Positions 34,598 to 44,995 of a DNA stretch of 45,402 nt are shown piece by piece. The notes under the pieces are model-generated. The model was given only the letters and a program-made list of their open reading frames with translations, did no database searches and was not told where the DNA came from. Made by a program: the position numbers and the translations under genes. The stretch is taken from assembly GCA_028291455.1 (NCBI GenBank), contig JAQGHY010000244.1:1-45402 (forward strand), in the 5' to 3' direction. Source of the stretch: Rubritepida sp. Lineage in GTDB: Bacteria; Pseudomonadota; Alphaproteobacteria; Acetobacterales; Acetobacteraceae. Numbering within the stretch: the first letter of the stretch is position 1; every line of letters begins with the position of its first letter.

Positions 34598-35769
34598 ACG
34601 TGCTGGCGAATATCGCCTTCGCGCGGCCGGCGCCCTCCTCGGCGAATCCCGGCCTCCTGGCGGCCATCGCGGAGGACGCCGCGCGCCACGACCGCGAGGC
34701 CAGCTTCCCTTTCGCCAGCCTGGCGCGTCTGCATGCGGCGGGCGTCCTCGCCCTCACGATTCCGACCGCGCTCGGCGGCGGCGGCGGCGGGTTGCGCCTG
34801 GCCGCCGAGGCGGTGCGCCACGTCGGCGAGGCCTGCCCGGCAACGGCGCTGGTGCTGGCGATGCAGCTCTCTAAGCACTCCGCCATGGCCCGCAGCCCCG
34901 CCTGGCCGGCCGCGTTGCGCGAGAGATTGGGGCGGCTTGCGGTGAGCGAGGGCGCGCTCATCAACGCGGCGCGGGTGGAGCCCGAGCTCGGCTCGCCCAC
35001 GCGCGGCGGCCTGCCGGCCACCATCGCCCGGCGCACCGGCACCGGCTGGGCCCTGACCGGCCACAAGCGCTACGTCACGGGCTTGCCGGGCCTGCGCTTC
35101 ATCGAGGTGCTGGCACGGACTGACGAGGACGAGCCACGCATGGGCAGCTTCCTCGTCACCGCCGGCACGCCGGGCCTGGAGACGCGCGAGACCTGGAACC
35201 ATCTCGGCCTGCGCGCCTCGGGCAGCCACGACCTGCTGCTGACCGATGTGGCGGTGCCGGAGACCCATGCGATCGGCCTGGTTCCCGCCGGCAGCTGGGC
35301 CGGCAACGATCCGGTTCAGGCGGCCTGGAACGCGCTGCTGGTCACGGCCGTCTATTCCGGCGTGGCGAAGGCCGCGCGCGACTGGGTGGTGGGCTTTCTC
35401 CGCACGCGCATCCCCTCAGGGCTCGGCGCGCCGCTCGCGACGCTGCCGCAGGTGCAGCAGGCGGTCGGCGGTATCGAGGCCCGGTTGATCGCAAATGCAC
35501 GGATCGGCGCCTCACTCGCCGCCGATGTCGACGCCGACCGCGTGCCGTCCGCCGCCGAGAGCGGGGCCGTGAAGGCCATTCTCAGCGCCAATGCCATCGC
35601 CGCTGTCGAGCAGGCCGTGGCGCTCGCCGGCAACCACGCGTTGGACCGCGCCAATCCGCTCGAACGCCATTGGCGCGACGTGCAATGCGCCCGCGTCCAC
35701 GTCCCGACCGAGGAGGCCGCGCATCTGGCCGCCGGCCGCGCCGCCCTGACCGAAGGAACACTCCCATGA
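34594..35769 (+). CDS. Acyl-CoA-dehydrogenase-fold flavoprotein, SfnB/DszC-like
   Basis: A 391-residue flavoprotein with the acyl-CoA dehydrogenase fold. The segment INAARVEPELGSPTRGGLPA, then TGHKRYVTGLPGL and WNHLGLRASGSHDLLLTDVAVP follow the acyl-CoA dehydrogenase type 2 pattern, and RANPLERHWRDVQCARVHVP near the end is the signature of DszC/SfnB-type monooxygenase-like members rather than a catalytic Glu of true dehydrogenases. These work on organosulfur compounds such as dibenzothiophene or dimethyl sulfone with reduced flavin. GTG at 34594 overlaps the 66-aa gene; a second GTG at 34600 is possible. Its TGA overlaps the Bug gene start. Role in sulfur scavenging is inferred from the SsuD-like gene downstream. 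Confidence 0.82.
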   Translation: MNVLANIAFARPAPSSANPGLLAAIAEDAARHDREASFPFASLARLHAAGVLALTIPTALGGGGGGLRLAAEAVRHVGEACPATALVLAMQLSKHSAMARSPAWPAALRERLGRLAVSEGALINAARVEPELGSPTRGGLPATIARRTGTGWALTGHKRYVTGLPGLRFIEVLARTDEDEPRMGSFLVTAGTPGLETRETWNHLGLRASGSHDLLLTDVAVPETHAIGLVPAGSWAGNDPVQAAWNALLVTAVYSGVAKAARDWVVGFLRTRIPSGLGAPLATLPQVQQAVGGIEARLIANARIGASLAADVDADRVPSAAESGAVKAILSANAIAAVEQAVALAGNHALDRANPLERHWRDVQCARVHVPTEEAAHLAAGRAALTEGTLP

Positions 35770-36719
35770 CCACTCGGCGCATCCTGCTCGCCGGCCTCCT
35801 GGCAGCCCCCGCCCTCGCCCGCGCAAGCGAGCCCTTCGCCACGCGGCCGCTCCGCTACATCTGCCCTTTCCCGCCCGGCGCCACCAACGACAACGTCTCC
35901 CGCGTCATGGCGCGTTCGCTCACCCAGCGCCTCGGCGTGGCAGTGGTGGTGGAGAACCGGGCCGGGGCCGGCGGCGCCGTGGGCGCGCGGCTTGTCGCCG
36001 AAAGCCGGCCCGATGGCTTGACCCTGCTCAACGCTTCGGCCGGCAACCTCACCATCGCGCCGCACCTGGGGAATGTGGGCTACGATCCGCTCCGCGATTT
36101 CGCGCCCATTGCCATCGCGGGCGAAGCCTTCAGCGTCATCGCGGTGAACCCGAGCCTGCCGGTTCGCACCCTGCCGGAGCTGATCGCCTATGGGCGTAGC
36201 AACCGCGGCGTCCTGAACTACGGATCCGCCGGCATCGGTTCGGCCGGGCACCTGCGCGGTGCGCTGCTGGCCGATGCCGGCGGCTTCGAGGCGGTGCACG
36301 TGCCCTTCCCCGGCAGCGCGCCGGCGGCCAATGCACTGGCCGCGGGCGACGTCCATTTCATGATCGACCCGATCCTGGCGCCGCATATCGAAGCCAACCG
36401 CGCCCGCGCCCTCGCCACCCTCGGCACCGGGCGCTGGCCGGCCTTCGCCGAGGTCCCGAACGTCACCGAGTTCGGCATCGGTGCGGACTGGCCCTCCGGC
36501 GGCTGGTTCGGCCTCTTCGCACCCGCTCGCACGCCGGCTGAGATCGTCGCCCGGCTCAACCAGGAGTTCAACGCGAGCCTCGACGAGCCGGAGGTGGATG
36601 CCGCGCTGCGCCGCTTCGGCCTCAGCCCCGAGAAGCTCGCTCCCGAAGCCCTCGCCGCCCGCCTCCAGCGGGACCACGCCGCCACCGGCCAGGCCCTGCG
36701 GCGCCTCAACATCGCGTGA
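35766..36719 (+). CDS. Bug/TctC family solute-binding protein in organosulfur operon
   Basis: A 317-residue periplasmic receptor. It begins MTTRRILLAGLLAAPALARA, a short signal peptide, then PLRYICPFPPGATNDNVSRV, VVVENRAGAGGAVGARLVAES (the E-N-R-x-G-A loop), GNVGYDPLRDFAPIA and the FPGSAPAANALAAGDVHFM ligand loop. It overlaps the flavoprotein gene by four bases and ends 11 bases before the monooxygenase gene. Sulfonate operons normally use an SsuA/TauA receptor with an ABC transporter; a Bug protein in this place is unusual, and no TctAB permease is nearby. It may bind the sulfonate or a product, or sense it. Confidence 0.92.
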   Translation: MTTRRILLAGLLAAPALARASEPFATRPLRYICPFPPGATNDNVSRVMARSLTQRLGVAVVVENRAGAGGAVGARLVAESRPDGLTLLNASAGNLTIAPHLGNVGYDPLRDFAPIAIAGEAFSVIAVNPSLPVRTLPELIAYGRSNRGVLNYGSAGIGSAGHLRGALLADAGGFEAVHVPFPGSAPAANALAAGDVHFMIDPILAPHIEANRARALATLGTGRWPAFAEVPNVTEFGIGADWPSGGWFGLFAPARTPAEIVARLNQEFNASLDEPEVDAALRRFGLSPEKLAPEALAARLQRDHAATGQALRRLNIA

Positions 36720-36730
36720 AGGAACTCACC

Positions 36731-37837
36731 ATGACACAGCCCCTCGAATTCATTGGGATGATTTCGCACCGCCGCTCCTCGGAGATTCATCCGCCGGCCG
36801 GCTCCGTTCTGGACGCCGGCTACACCGCGCGCTTCGCGCAGGCGCATGAGGCGGCGGGCTTCGACCGCGTGCTCGTCGCCTGGCATTCCACGAGCCCGGA
36901 TGCGCTGCTCATCGCCGGCCACGCGGCAGCGCAGACGCAGCGCATCGGCTTCATGGTGGCGCACCGGCCCGGCTTCATCGCGCCCACGCTCGCCGCGCGG
37001 CAATTCGCGACCTTCGACCATCTGAGCGGCGGGCGCGCGGCCATCCACATCATCACCGGCGGCAACCCTGCCGAGCAGCGCCAGGACGGCGATTTCCTCG
37101 ACCACGCCCAGCGCTATGCCCGCTCAGATGAATATGTCGGCCTGCTGCGCCGCGTCTGGACCAGCGAGACCCCCTTCGACCACCAGGGCGAATTCTATCG
37201 CTTCGAGCGTGCCTTCTCCGAGATCAAGCCGCTGCAGAAGCCGCATATCCCAATCTTCTTCGGCGGCTCCTCGGATGCCGCGATCGAGGCCGCCGGCCGC
37301 CATGCCGACACCTACGCCTTCTGGGGCGAGACGCTGGACCAGGCCCGCGACACCATCGCCCGCGTGCGGGCCAGCGCGGCGCGTGCGGGGCGCGACCCGG
37401 CTTCGATACGCTTCAGCCTCTCGGTACGGCCGGTTCTGGGCGATACGGAAGAAGCCGCCTGGGCGCGCTCACGCGAAATCCTGGAGCGGATTCGCGCGCT
37501 GCGCGGCGACAATTTCGGCAAGGGCAGCCCCAAGCCGGAGAGCGTCGGCAGCAAGCGTCTGTTGGAGGCGGCATCGGGTGGCCCGGTCCGGGACAAGCGC
37601 CTGTGGACCGAGGTGGCCACGGCCGTCGGTGCCGGCGCCAATACCACCGCCCTGGTCGGCACGGCCGAGCAGGTGGCGGAGGCATTCGCGGATTATGCGC
37701 GGCTCGGCATCTCCACCTTCCTGATCCGCGGCTTCGATCCGCTCGAGGATGTCGCCGAGTACGGGCGCTCGCTGCTGCCCGCCACCCGCCGCGCCGTCGC
37801 GGCACTCGCGCGCGTCAAGGAGCATGAGCCCGCCTGA
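36731..37837 (+). CDS. LLM-class flavin monooxygenase, alkanesulfonate monooxygenase (SsuD)-like
   Basis: A 368-residue luciferase-like TIM barrel. It closely follows SsuD: MISHRRSSEIHPP near the start, RVLVAWHSTSPDALLIAGHAA, MVAHRPGFIAPTLAARQ, IHIITGGNPAEQRQDGDFLDHAQRYAR, then RVWTSETPFDHQGEFY and IPIFFGGSSDAAIEAAGRHADTYAFWGE. SsuD uses FMNH2 and O2 to free sulfite from alkanesulfonates. The conserved Arg/His residues seem present, but substrate range cannot be seen. A separate FMN reductase (SsuE) is needed and is not in the window. The ATG at 36731 follows AAGGAACTCACC. It is the last gene of the operon. Confidence 0.9.
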   Translation: MTQPLEFIGMISHRRSSEIHPPAGSVLDAGYTARFAQAHEAAGFDRVLVAWHSTSPDALLIAGHAAAQTQRIGFMVAHRPGFIAPTLAARQFATFDHLSGGRAAIHIITGGNPAEQRQDGDFLDHAQRYARSDEYVGLLRRVWTSETPFDHQGEFYRFERAFSEIKPLQKPHIPIFFGGSSDAAIEAAGRHADTYAFWGETLDQARDTIARVRASAARAGRDPASIRFSLSVRPVLGDTEEAAWARSREILERIRALRGDNFGKGSPKPESVGSKRLLEAASGGPVRDKRLWTEVATAVGAGANTTALVGTAEQVAEAFADYARLGISTFLIRGFDPLEDVAEYGRSLLPATRRAVAALARVKEHEPA

Positions 37838-37943
37838 GGGCAAGACCCCTTCGGCCGCACACGTTAGCATCGGAAGCGCGGGCAGGCCGTCGGCGGGCGA
37901 CCGGTCCGGTGCAGTTCGTGGTCGTGAGCCATCTCAGGGCGTC

Positions 37944-38789
37944 CTATGCCCCGGACGCCCGGCCCGCCGTCTCGCCGGCCGCAAGCTCTATGATCTCGGC
38001 GGTGATCTCATCCTGACGCACGAGGCGCTGCCGCGCCTGGAGCTCTGCGAGACGCCGCTCGATCTGATTGCGTGCGGAGGCCATCGCCGTCATCCGCGCC
38101 TCATTCTCCGCCGCGAAGGCGTGCAGTGCCGCCTTGCAGAGCTGCGCATGCACGAAGTCCGCGGTGAGGGCACGGAGCAGCACGTCGGGCGGAAGCGTGA
38201 TCAATGGCGCATTGCCATCGCCCGGTTTAGGTATCCGCGCCGAATCGAAGGGCAGCAGCCGCTGGCGTTCGACATGCGTGCCCTGCCCCGGTTCCCATAG
38301 GCTGAACAGCACATCCACCTGATCGATCTCGCCGCGGAGGATCCGGTCATAGATCGCGGCCGCGATCTCGTCGGCAAGCTTCGGCACGCCAGGCGAATGC
38401 GAGGGCATGGCGCCGCTCCACTGAACGGCGACGCCTCGCTCCGCGGCTACCGAAGCGCCGCGCGTGCCGATGACGAAGACCGCGCTGGTCGCGAGATCCG
38501 CGCCCACCGCGTCGAGCACCCGCTCGCTGAAGGCACCGGCAAAGCCCTGCTCGGCGCAGAACAGGATCAGGGCTGGCTTGCGGGATGGGCCGGGGCGCAC
38601 GGCGGGCGCCAGTGCGAGGGCCTGGCCGATGGCCGCCGCGATCAAGGCGGCGTAGCTGTCGACGGCCGCGAGTTGATCGCGCGCCTGGCGTGCCCGCGCC
38701 GCCGCGATGCCGCGCATCGCATTGACCACCGCACCCAGTTGCCGGATGCCCTCGATACGCGCGCCGATATCGCCGAGGCGTTCGGTCAT
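37944..38789 (-). CDS. atpG: N-type ATPase subunit gamma
   Basis: The 281-residue gamma subunit forms the central rotor stalk. It is divergent from standard gamma: N-terminal helix [39 protein letters not shown], and C-terminal helix [30 protein letters not shown], in which the [15 protein letters not shown] of gamma is kept. Start at 38789 overlaps the atpA stop by four bases. It is last in the N-ATPase operon, read on the minus strand, as in the described order atpDCQRBEFAG. The 106 bases downstream hold no clear terminator. Confidence 0.9.
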   Translation of the reverse strand: MTERLGDIGARIEGIRQLGAVVNAMRGIAAARARQARDQLAAVDSYAALIAAAIGQALALAPAVRPGPSRKPALILFCAEQGFAGAFSERVLDAVGADLATSAVFVIGTRGASVAAERGVAVQWSGAMPSHSPGVPKLADEIAAAIYDRILRGEIDQVDVLFSLWEPGQGTHVERQRLLPFDSARIPKPGDGNAPLITLPPDVLLRALTADFVHAQLCKAALHAFAAENEARMTAMASARNQIERRLAELQARQRLVRQDEITAEIIELAAGETAGRASGA

Positions 38790-40330
38790 GGCGGCAGGAT
38801 GGTCTGCTTCGCCGGCGCCACGCTGGCGGCATGGGCTCGCAACGCGGCCAGCAGCGCCTGCTTCTGCCTGTCGTCCAGCGTTCCGGCCGTCTCGATGGTG
38901 CGAATGGCCTCCGGCGCCGCACGGTCGAGCGCCGCGCCCAGGCCCTGCCGGAAGCTCGCTATCGCCGGCAGCGGCATCGCATCCAGCACACCCGATTGCA
39001 CGGCCAGCACGAGCGCCACCTCCTCCGCCAGGCGCAGCGGGGCATGCTGCGGCTGGCCCAATATGGCGCGGATACGCGCCCCACGGGCGAGCTGGTCGCG
39101 CACGCGCGCATCCGGCATCCCACCGAAGCGGGTGAAGCTCTCCAGCTCCAGGAACTGCGCGTAGTCGAGGCGCAGCGAGTCCGCGGCCAGCCGCAGCACC
39201 TTGGCTTGGGTCTTGCCGCCGACGCGGCTGACGCTGGTGCCGACATCGACGGCCGGCTTCATCCCCTCGTGGAACAGCTTGGCATCCAGCACGATCTGGC
39301 CGTCCGTGATGGAGATGAGGTTGGTCGGGATATAGGCGCTGAGGTTGCCGGCATCGGTCTCGGCGATCGGCAGGGCGGTCAGCGAGCCGCCGCCCTTCTC
39401 CTTCGACATTTTTGCCGCACGCTCCAGCAGGCGCGCATGCACGTAGAACACATCGCCCGGATAGGCCTCCCGCCCCGGCGATTGGCGGGTGAGCAGCGCG
39501 ATCTCGCGATGGGTCGCCGCGTGCTTGGAAAGATCGTCGAGGACGATCAGCGCATGGCCGCCACGGTCGCGGAAATATTCCGCCATGGTGAAGCCCGCGA
39601 AGGGCGCGATCCATTGCAGCCCGGGCGAAGTCGCCGCCCGCGCCACGACGATGATGCAGCGCTCCGGCGCGCCGAAGGTCTGGATGGCGTCGACCGCCCG
39701 CTGGACGTTCGAGCTCTTCTGGCCGATGGCGACATAGACGCAGATGATGTCGCTCGTCTTCTGGCTGATGATGGTGTCGACCGCGACGGTGGTCTTGCCG
39801 ATGGCGCGGTCGCCGATGATGAGCTCCCGCTGGCCACGGCCCAGCGCGAAGAGCGAATCCACCACGACAAGCCCGGTCTGTACCGGTTGCTCGACGAGAT
39901 CGCGATCGACGATCGAGGGCGCCGGCCGCTCGATCGGCTGCGTCTCCTCGGCGAGGATGGGACCCCTGCCGTCCAGGGGGCGCCCGAGCGGATCGACGAC
40001 GCGGCCGAGCAGCCCCGGCCCGACCGGCACCCGCACGACATCGCCGGTGCCACGCACGGCATCACCGGCCTCGATCCCATCCACACCGTCGAACACCACG
40101 CAGCCGACGCGATCGCGCTCCAGGACCTGGGCGAAGCCGAACTGGCCCTTCTCGAAGCGTACCAGCTCGTAGAGCCGCAGGCCGGGCAGCCCGGAGACGA
40201 GCGCGATGCCGTCTCCGACCTCCTCGACCCGGCCGACCTCATCCATGCGCGGGCCGAGTCCAGTGGCGGCGAGTTTGGCGCGGGCGCCGCCGAGCCACAC
40301 ATCCGCCGGGCCGGCGGGATCAATCGCCAT
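38786..40330 (-). CDS. atpA: N-type ATPase subunit alpha
   Basis: A 514-residue alpha subunit with the non-catalytic nucleotide site. Landmarks: [31 protein letters not shown] (about 109-121), the P-loop GDRAIGKTT (173-181), which differs from the usual GDRQTGKT of F-type alpha, [13 protein letters not shown], and [12 protein letters not shown]. The C-terminal part is standard. The N-terminal stretch that docks on the delta subunit in ordinary F1 is short and divergent (residues 1-30), consistent with the absence of a separate delta gene. It overlaps atpF by 11 bases and atpG by four. Confidence 0.95.
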   Translation of the reverse strand: MAIDPAGPADVWLGGARAKLAATGLGPRMDEVGRVEEVGDGIALVSGLPGLRLYELVRFEKGQFGFAQVLERDRVGCVVFDGVDGIEAGDAVRGTGDVVRVPVGPGLLGRVVDPLGRPLDGRGPILAEETQPIERPAPSIVDRDLVEQPVQTGLVVVDSLFALGRGQRELIIGDRAIGKTTVAVDTIISQKTSDIICVYVAIGQKSSNVQRAVDAIQTFGAPERCIIVVARAATSPGLQWIAPFAGFTMAEYFRDRGGHALIVLDDLSKHAATHREIALLTRQSPGREAYPGDVFYVHARLLERAAKMSKEKGGGSLTALPIAETDAGNLSAYIPTNLISITDGQIVLDAKLFHEGMKPAVDVGTSVSRVGGKTQAKVLRLAADSLRLDYAQFLELESFTRFGGMPDARVRDQLARGARIRAILGQPQHAPLRLAEEVALVLAVQSGVLDAMPLPAIASFRQGLGAALDRAAPEAIRTIETAGTLDDRQKQALLAALRAHAASVAPAKQTILPP

Positions 40331-41057
40331 GCGCGAGATCCTTTTGAATTCGGGCCAGGTCGGCGCGCCAGCTATTGGCCACCTCCAGATGCGGCCCGCT
40401 CAATTCGAAGCCGGCGATCAGCGCGGGATCGACCTTGAAGGCGATCTCCACCGCGGAGCCGAACGCCTCGCCGATCAACGCCCGGCAGCGATCCTGCTCG
40501 GCGGGATCGAGCGGCGTGGCGGTGGTCGCCAACAGGCCGGCGCCCTCGGCAGCGGCGGCCTGGCGCACCGTTTCGGGCAGCGCGCGGATGCCTTGCAGCA
40601 GCCAGTCCAGAAAGGCGGCGCGTACCGCCGTGCCGTCGAGCCGGCCCGCCAATCGGCCGGCGATGTCGGTGGCGAGGCTGGCGGCGCTGCGGGCCCAGGC
40701 CTTTTCGGCATCGGCCCGGTCCTGCGCGATCGCGGCCCTGGCCGCAGCCTCCCGGCCAGCGGCGGCGGTCGCCTCCTCCGCCAGACGTGACGTGGCGGCT
40801 TTTGCCGCTTCGTCCCGCGCGGCCGCGAGGATCGCGTCGCGCTCAGCGCTGAAGCCGGCGCGGGTCTTCTCGATGTCGGTGAGCGCTGCCGCGGCCTTGT
40901 TCTGGCCGGCCTCCGCCTCCTTCAGCATGGTCTGCGCCACGTTGCGCCGCTGCTCGATCATGGCCGCGACCGGACGCCAGAAGAACCGCCCGAGCAGCCA
41001 GACGAGGATCGCGACATTGATCGTCTGGATGCCGAGCGTCCACCAATCGATGGTCAT
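40320..41057 (-). CDS. atpF: N-type ATPase subunit b with delta-like C-terminus
   Basis: A 245-residue peripheral stalk subunit, much longer than the usual 155-165. It starts with a single membrane helix ([18 protein letters not shown]), then a long charged coiled coil ([21 protein letters not shown] and on), and ends in a globular part with [17 protein letters not shown] followed by [11 protein letters not shown]. This end resembles the C-terminal domain of the delta/OSCP subunit (VDPSLIGG...DGSVRGRL), so b may be a fused b-delta stalk, which would explain the missing delta gene. It overlaps atpA by 11 bases and begins four bases after atpE. Confidence 0.88.
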   Translation of the reverse strand: MTIDWWTLGIQTINVAILVWLLGRFFWRPVAAMIEQRRNVAQTMLKEAEAGQNKAAAALTDIEKTRAGFSAERDAILAAARDEAAKAATSRLAEEATAAAGREAAARAAIAQDRADAEKAWARSAASLATDIAGRLAGRLDGTAVRAAFLDWLLQGIRALPETVRQAAAAEGAGLLATTATPLDPAEQDRCRALIGEAFGSAVEIAFKVDPALIAGFELSGPHLEVANSWRADLARIQKDLAHGD

Positions 41058-41061
41058 GGCG

Positions 41062-41307
41062 TCAGGACAGCAGCGGGTTGGCGAAAAGCAGCAGCAGGGC
41101 GATCACCAGGCAGTAGATCGCCGTCGTCTCGATCATGGCGAGCCCGACGAAGAGCGTGCGTGAGATGGTGCTGGCAGCCTCCGGCTGGCGCGCGATGGCA
41201 TCCATGGCGGCGGCGACTGCCCTGCCCTCGGCGAGGGCGGGCCCGATGGCGCCGAAGGAGACGGCGACGGCGGCACAGACGATGCTGGCGAGGGCCAACC
41301 AGTTCAT
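41062..41307 (-). CDS. atpE: N-type ATPase subunit c
   Basis: An 81-residue hairpin of two membrane helices that forms the rotor ring. Helix 1 reads AAVAVSFGAIGPALAEGRAV, with Glu27 at the place of the Gln32 of the Ilyobacter sodium c-ring; the loop has ARQPEA; helix 2 reads LFVGLAMIETTAIYCLVIA, with Glu60 as the ion carboxylate, Thr61/Thr62 at the Ser66/Thr67 positions and Tyr65. So the site has two carboxylates and a Thr in place of Ser. Ion specificity (proton or sodium) cannot be decided by sequence alone. Overlaps atpB by four bases. Confidence 0.95.
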   Translation of the reverse strand: MNWLALASIVCAAVAVSFGAIGPALAEGRAVAAAMDAIARQPEAASTISRTLFVGLAMIETTAIYCLVIALLLLFANPLLS

Positions 41308-42002
41308 GGGAGTTTCCTTTCGGGAGCAGCGTCGGCCGGGCGCTTCGCGTCCTCGACCACGCCGGCGATGAAGACCATCGCCAGGACGGCGAAGATGTAG
41401 GCCTGCACGGCGCCGGTCAGCAGATCGAGCGCCATCAACGGGATTGGCACCAGAAGGCCGGCCAGCGACAGCACGATGCCGGCCACGAAGACGCCGCTCA
41501 TGACATTGCCGAAGAGGCGCACCATCATGGAGAAGCTCCGCGTCAGGCTCTCGACGATGTTGAGCGGCACCATGACGAGGTTGGGCGAGGCAAAGCTCGC
41601 CAGATAGCCACGCGCCCCGCCGGCCCGCACGCCAAACCAGATGACGGCGAGGAAGACCAGCAGCGCCAGCGCCGCATCGGTTTCCAGATGCGCCGTTGGC
41701 GGCTCGACTCCCGGCACCAGCGTCGTCCAATTGGCGAGGAATATGAAGACGAAGAGCGTGCCGATGAAGGCCCGGTACGGTCCGGGTTCGACGCGCATCG
41801 TGTCGCGGATCTGGCTGTCCACCGCCTCGACGATCAGCTCCAGAAAAGCCTGTAGCGCCGATGGGACGAGCGAAAGCCGGCGCCCGAGCAGCAAGCCCCC
41901 CAGGATCAGGACGAGCATGATCGCCCAAGTCGCTACAACGCCCTCGCTGATCGGCACCGGGCCCAGATGGAACAGCGCGACGCTGCTGAGTGGAGAAGTC
42001 AT
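41304..42002 (-). CDS. atpB: N-type ATPase subunit a
   Basis: A 232-residue membrane subunit that carries the two half channels. About six hydrophobic helices are visible (WAIMLVLILGGLLLGRRL, FIGTLFVFIFLANWTTLVPG, ALALLVFLAVIWFG, IPLMALDLLTGAVQAYIFAVLAMVFIAGVV). The fourth contains the essential Arg: ESLTRSFSMMVRLFGNVMSG, matching the S-L-x2-R-L-F-G-N of subunit a. Start at 42002 gives the expected length and overlaps the atpR stop codon by four bases; a longer frame upstream is a shadow of atpR. Confidence 0.95.
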   Translation of the reverse strand: MTSPLSSVALFHLGPVPISEGVVATWAIMLVLILGGLLLGRRLSLVPSALQAFLELIVEAVDSQIRDTMRVEPGPYRAFIGTLFVFIFLANWTTLVPGVEPPTAHLETDAALALLVFLAVIWFGVRAGGARGYLASFASPNLVMVPLNIVESLTRSFSMMVRLFGNVMSGVFVAGIVLSLAGLLVPIPLMALDLLTGAVQAYIFAVLAMVFIAGVVEDAKRPADAAPERKLP

Positions 42003-42283
42003 GGCGGGGCGTTCCGGAATTGGCGCAGCGTCGCGACGCGCGCGAGGGTGATGCCGGCGGCCATGGCGAGCAGCGGCCAGGTGCCCTGCCGGGCGGCCCA
42101 GACCAGCGCGCCGCCCAGCAGGGCAAAGCGGCCGAGATGGCAGGCCAGCACGAGCAGCACGCCACCGCCGCCGAGGAGCCGGCGGGTGATCCACCACAGC
42201 GCCCGGAAGAAGACCAACCCCAGCAGGACGCCGAGGCCGAGCAGCAAGATGAGGTTGGTGACGATCACGATTCCTGCATCCAT
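41999..42283 (-). CDS. atpR: N-type ATPase subunit AtpR
   Basis: A 94-residue membrane protein with two or three helices: IVIVTNLILLLGLGVLLGLVFF, then RALWWITRRLL, then LVLACHLGRFALLGGALVWAA and LLAMAAGITLARVATLRQF. AtpR is found only in N-ATPase operons, where it follows atpQ; its job is not firmly known (a role in c-ring assembly or ion access has been suggested). Start at 42283 was chosen by overlap with the end of atpQ (19 bases) and by the position of the first helix. Identification rests mainly on place and hydrophobic pattern. Confidence 0.85.
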   Translation of the reverse strand: MDAGIVIVTNLILLLGLGVLLGLVFFRALWWITRRLLGGGGVLLVLACHLGRFALLGGALVWAARQGTWPLLAMAAGITLARVATLRQFRNAPP

Positions 42284-42545
42284 TTCCACGCGGACCAGCA
42301 GCCCAGCGCCAGGCCGATCATCAGCAGCGGCGCGGTCCAGAACACGCCGGAGCCGTTCCGGCCGTCGAGCCAGCGGCCGAGGAAGGCCCCCAGCAGCATC
42401 GGCACGACGACGATCCAGCCGAGGACGCCAATCTGCGCCAGGTGACGGGCCACCGAGGGCTCGCCGTCGCGCAGCCAGCCACGATGCCGGTCCGCCCGCA
42501 GGCGCACACCCTTCACCAATGGATCCTGCTCCTCCGGCGGCGTGC

Positions 42546-42549
<4 letters not shown>
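42265..42549 (-). CDS. atpQ: AtpZ/AtpI-like N-type ATPase accessory protein (AtpQ)
   Basis: A 94-residue protein with two membrane helices, GVLGWIVVVPMLLGAFLGRWLD and PLLMIGLALGCWSAWKWM, after an acidic/basic N-terminal tail of about 35 residues. This matches AtpI/AtpZ accessory proteins, which help c-ring assembly or take up magnesium. In N-ATPases the gene is named atpQ and stands between atpC and atpR, exactly as here. It overlaps atpC by four bases and atpR by 19. Confidence 0.85.
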
Positions 42550-44712
<2,163 letters not shown>

Positions 44713-44995
44713 CGCTGGCATGAGGCCCCGCCATTCCGTTCAAGCAAGTCGCCGACAGCCTCGCGCCCGCTTCGGCGAAGGCACGGGCGCAACCCTCGCC
44801 GAAGCTCGTTTAGGGAAGGTCTGCGGGATCGAAGCCTCCTCCAAGTGGAGCGTTACCTGCATGTGGCGAGCAGTCATCGCGTGCTTGCGCCGGGGGGTGG
44901 CCAGCTCGGCCCTCTGCTGCGGCGCAGGTGACGGTAGGGCTGGTGTCGTGCTGGAATGCCCAGCGTCGTAGGACCGGCGGCAGTCACAGGACCCC

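Noticed and set aside
38831-40438. A 535-codon plus-strand frame opposite atpA
   Set aside because: It is the shadow of alpha-subunit codons and has no recognisable domain.
44713-44995. Possible gene between the FabI relic and the DASS transporter
   Set aside because: Frames on both strands are short and without family resemblance; likely promoter region only.
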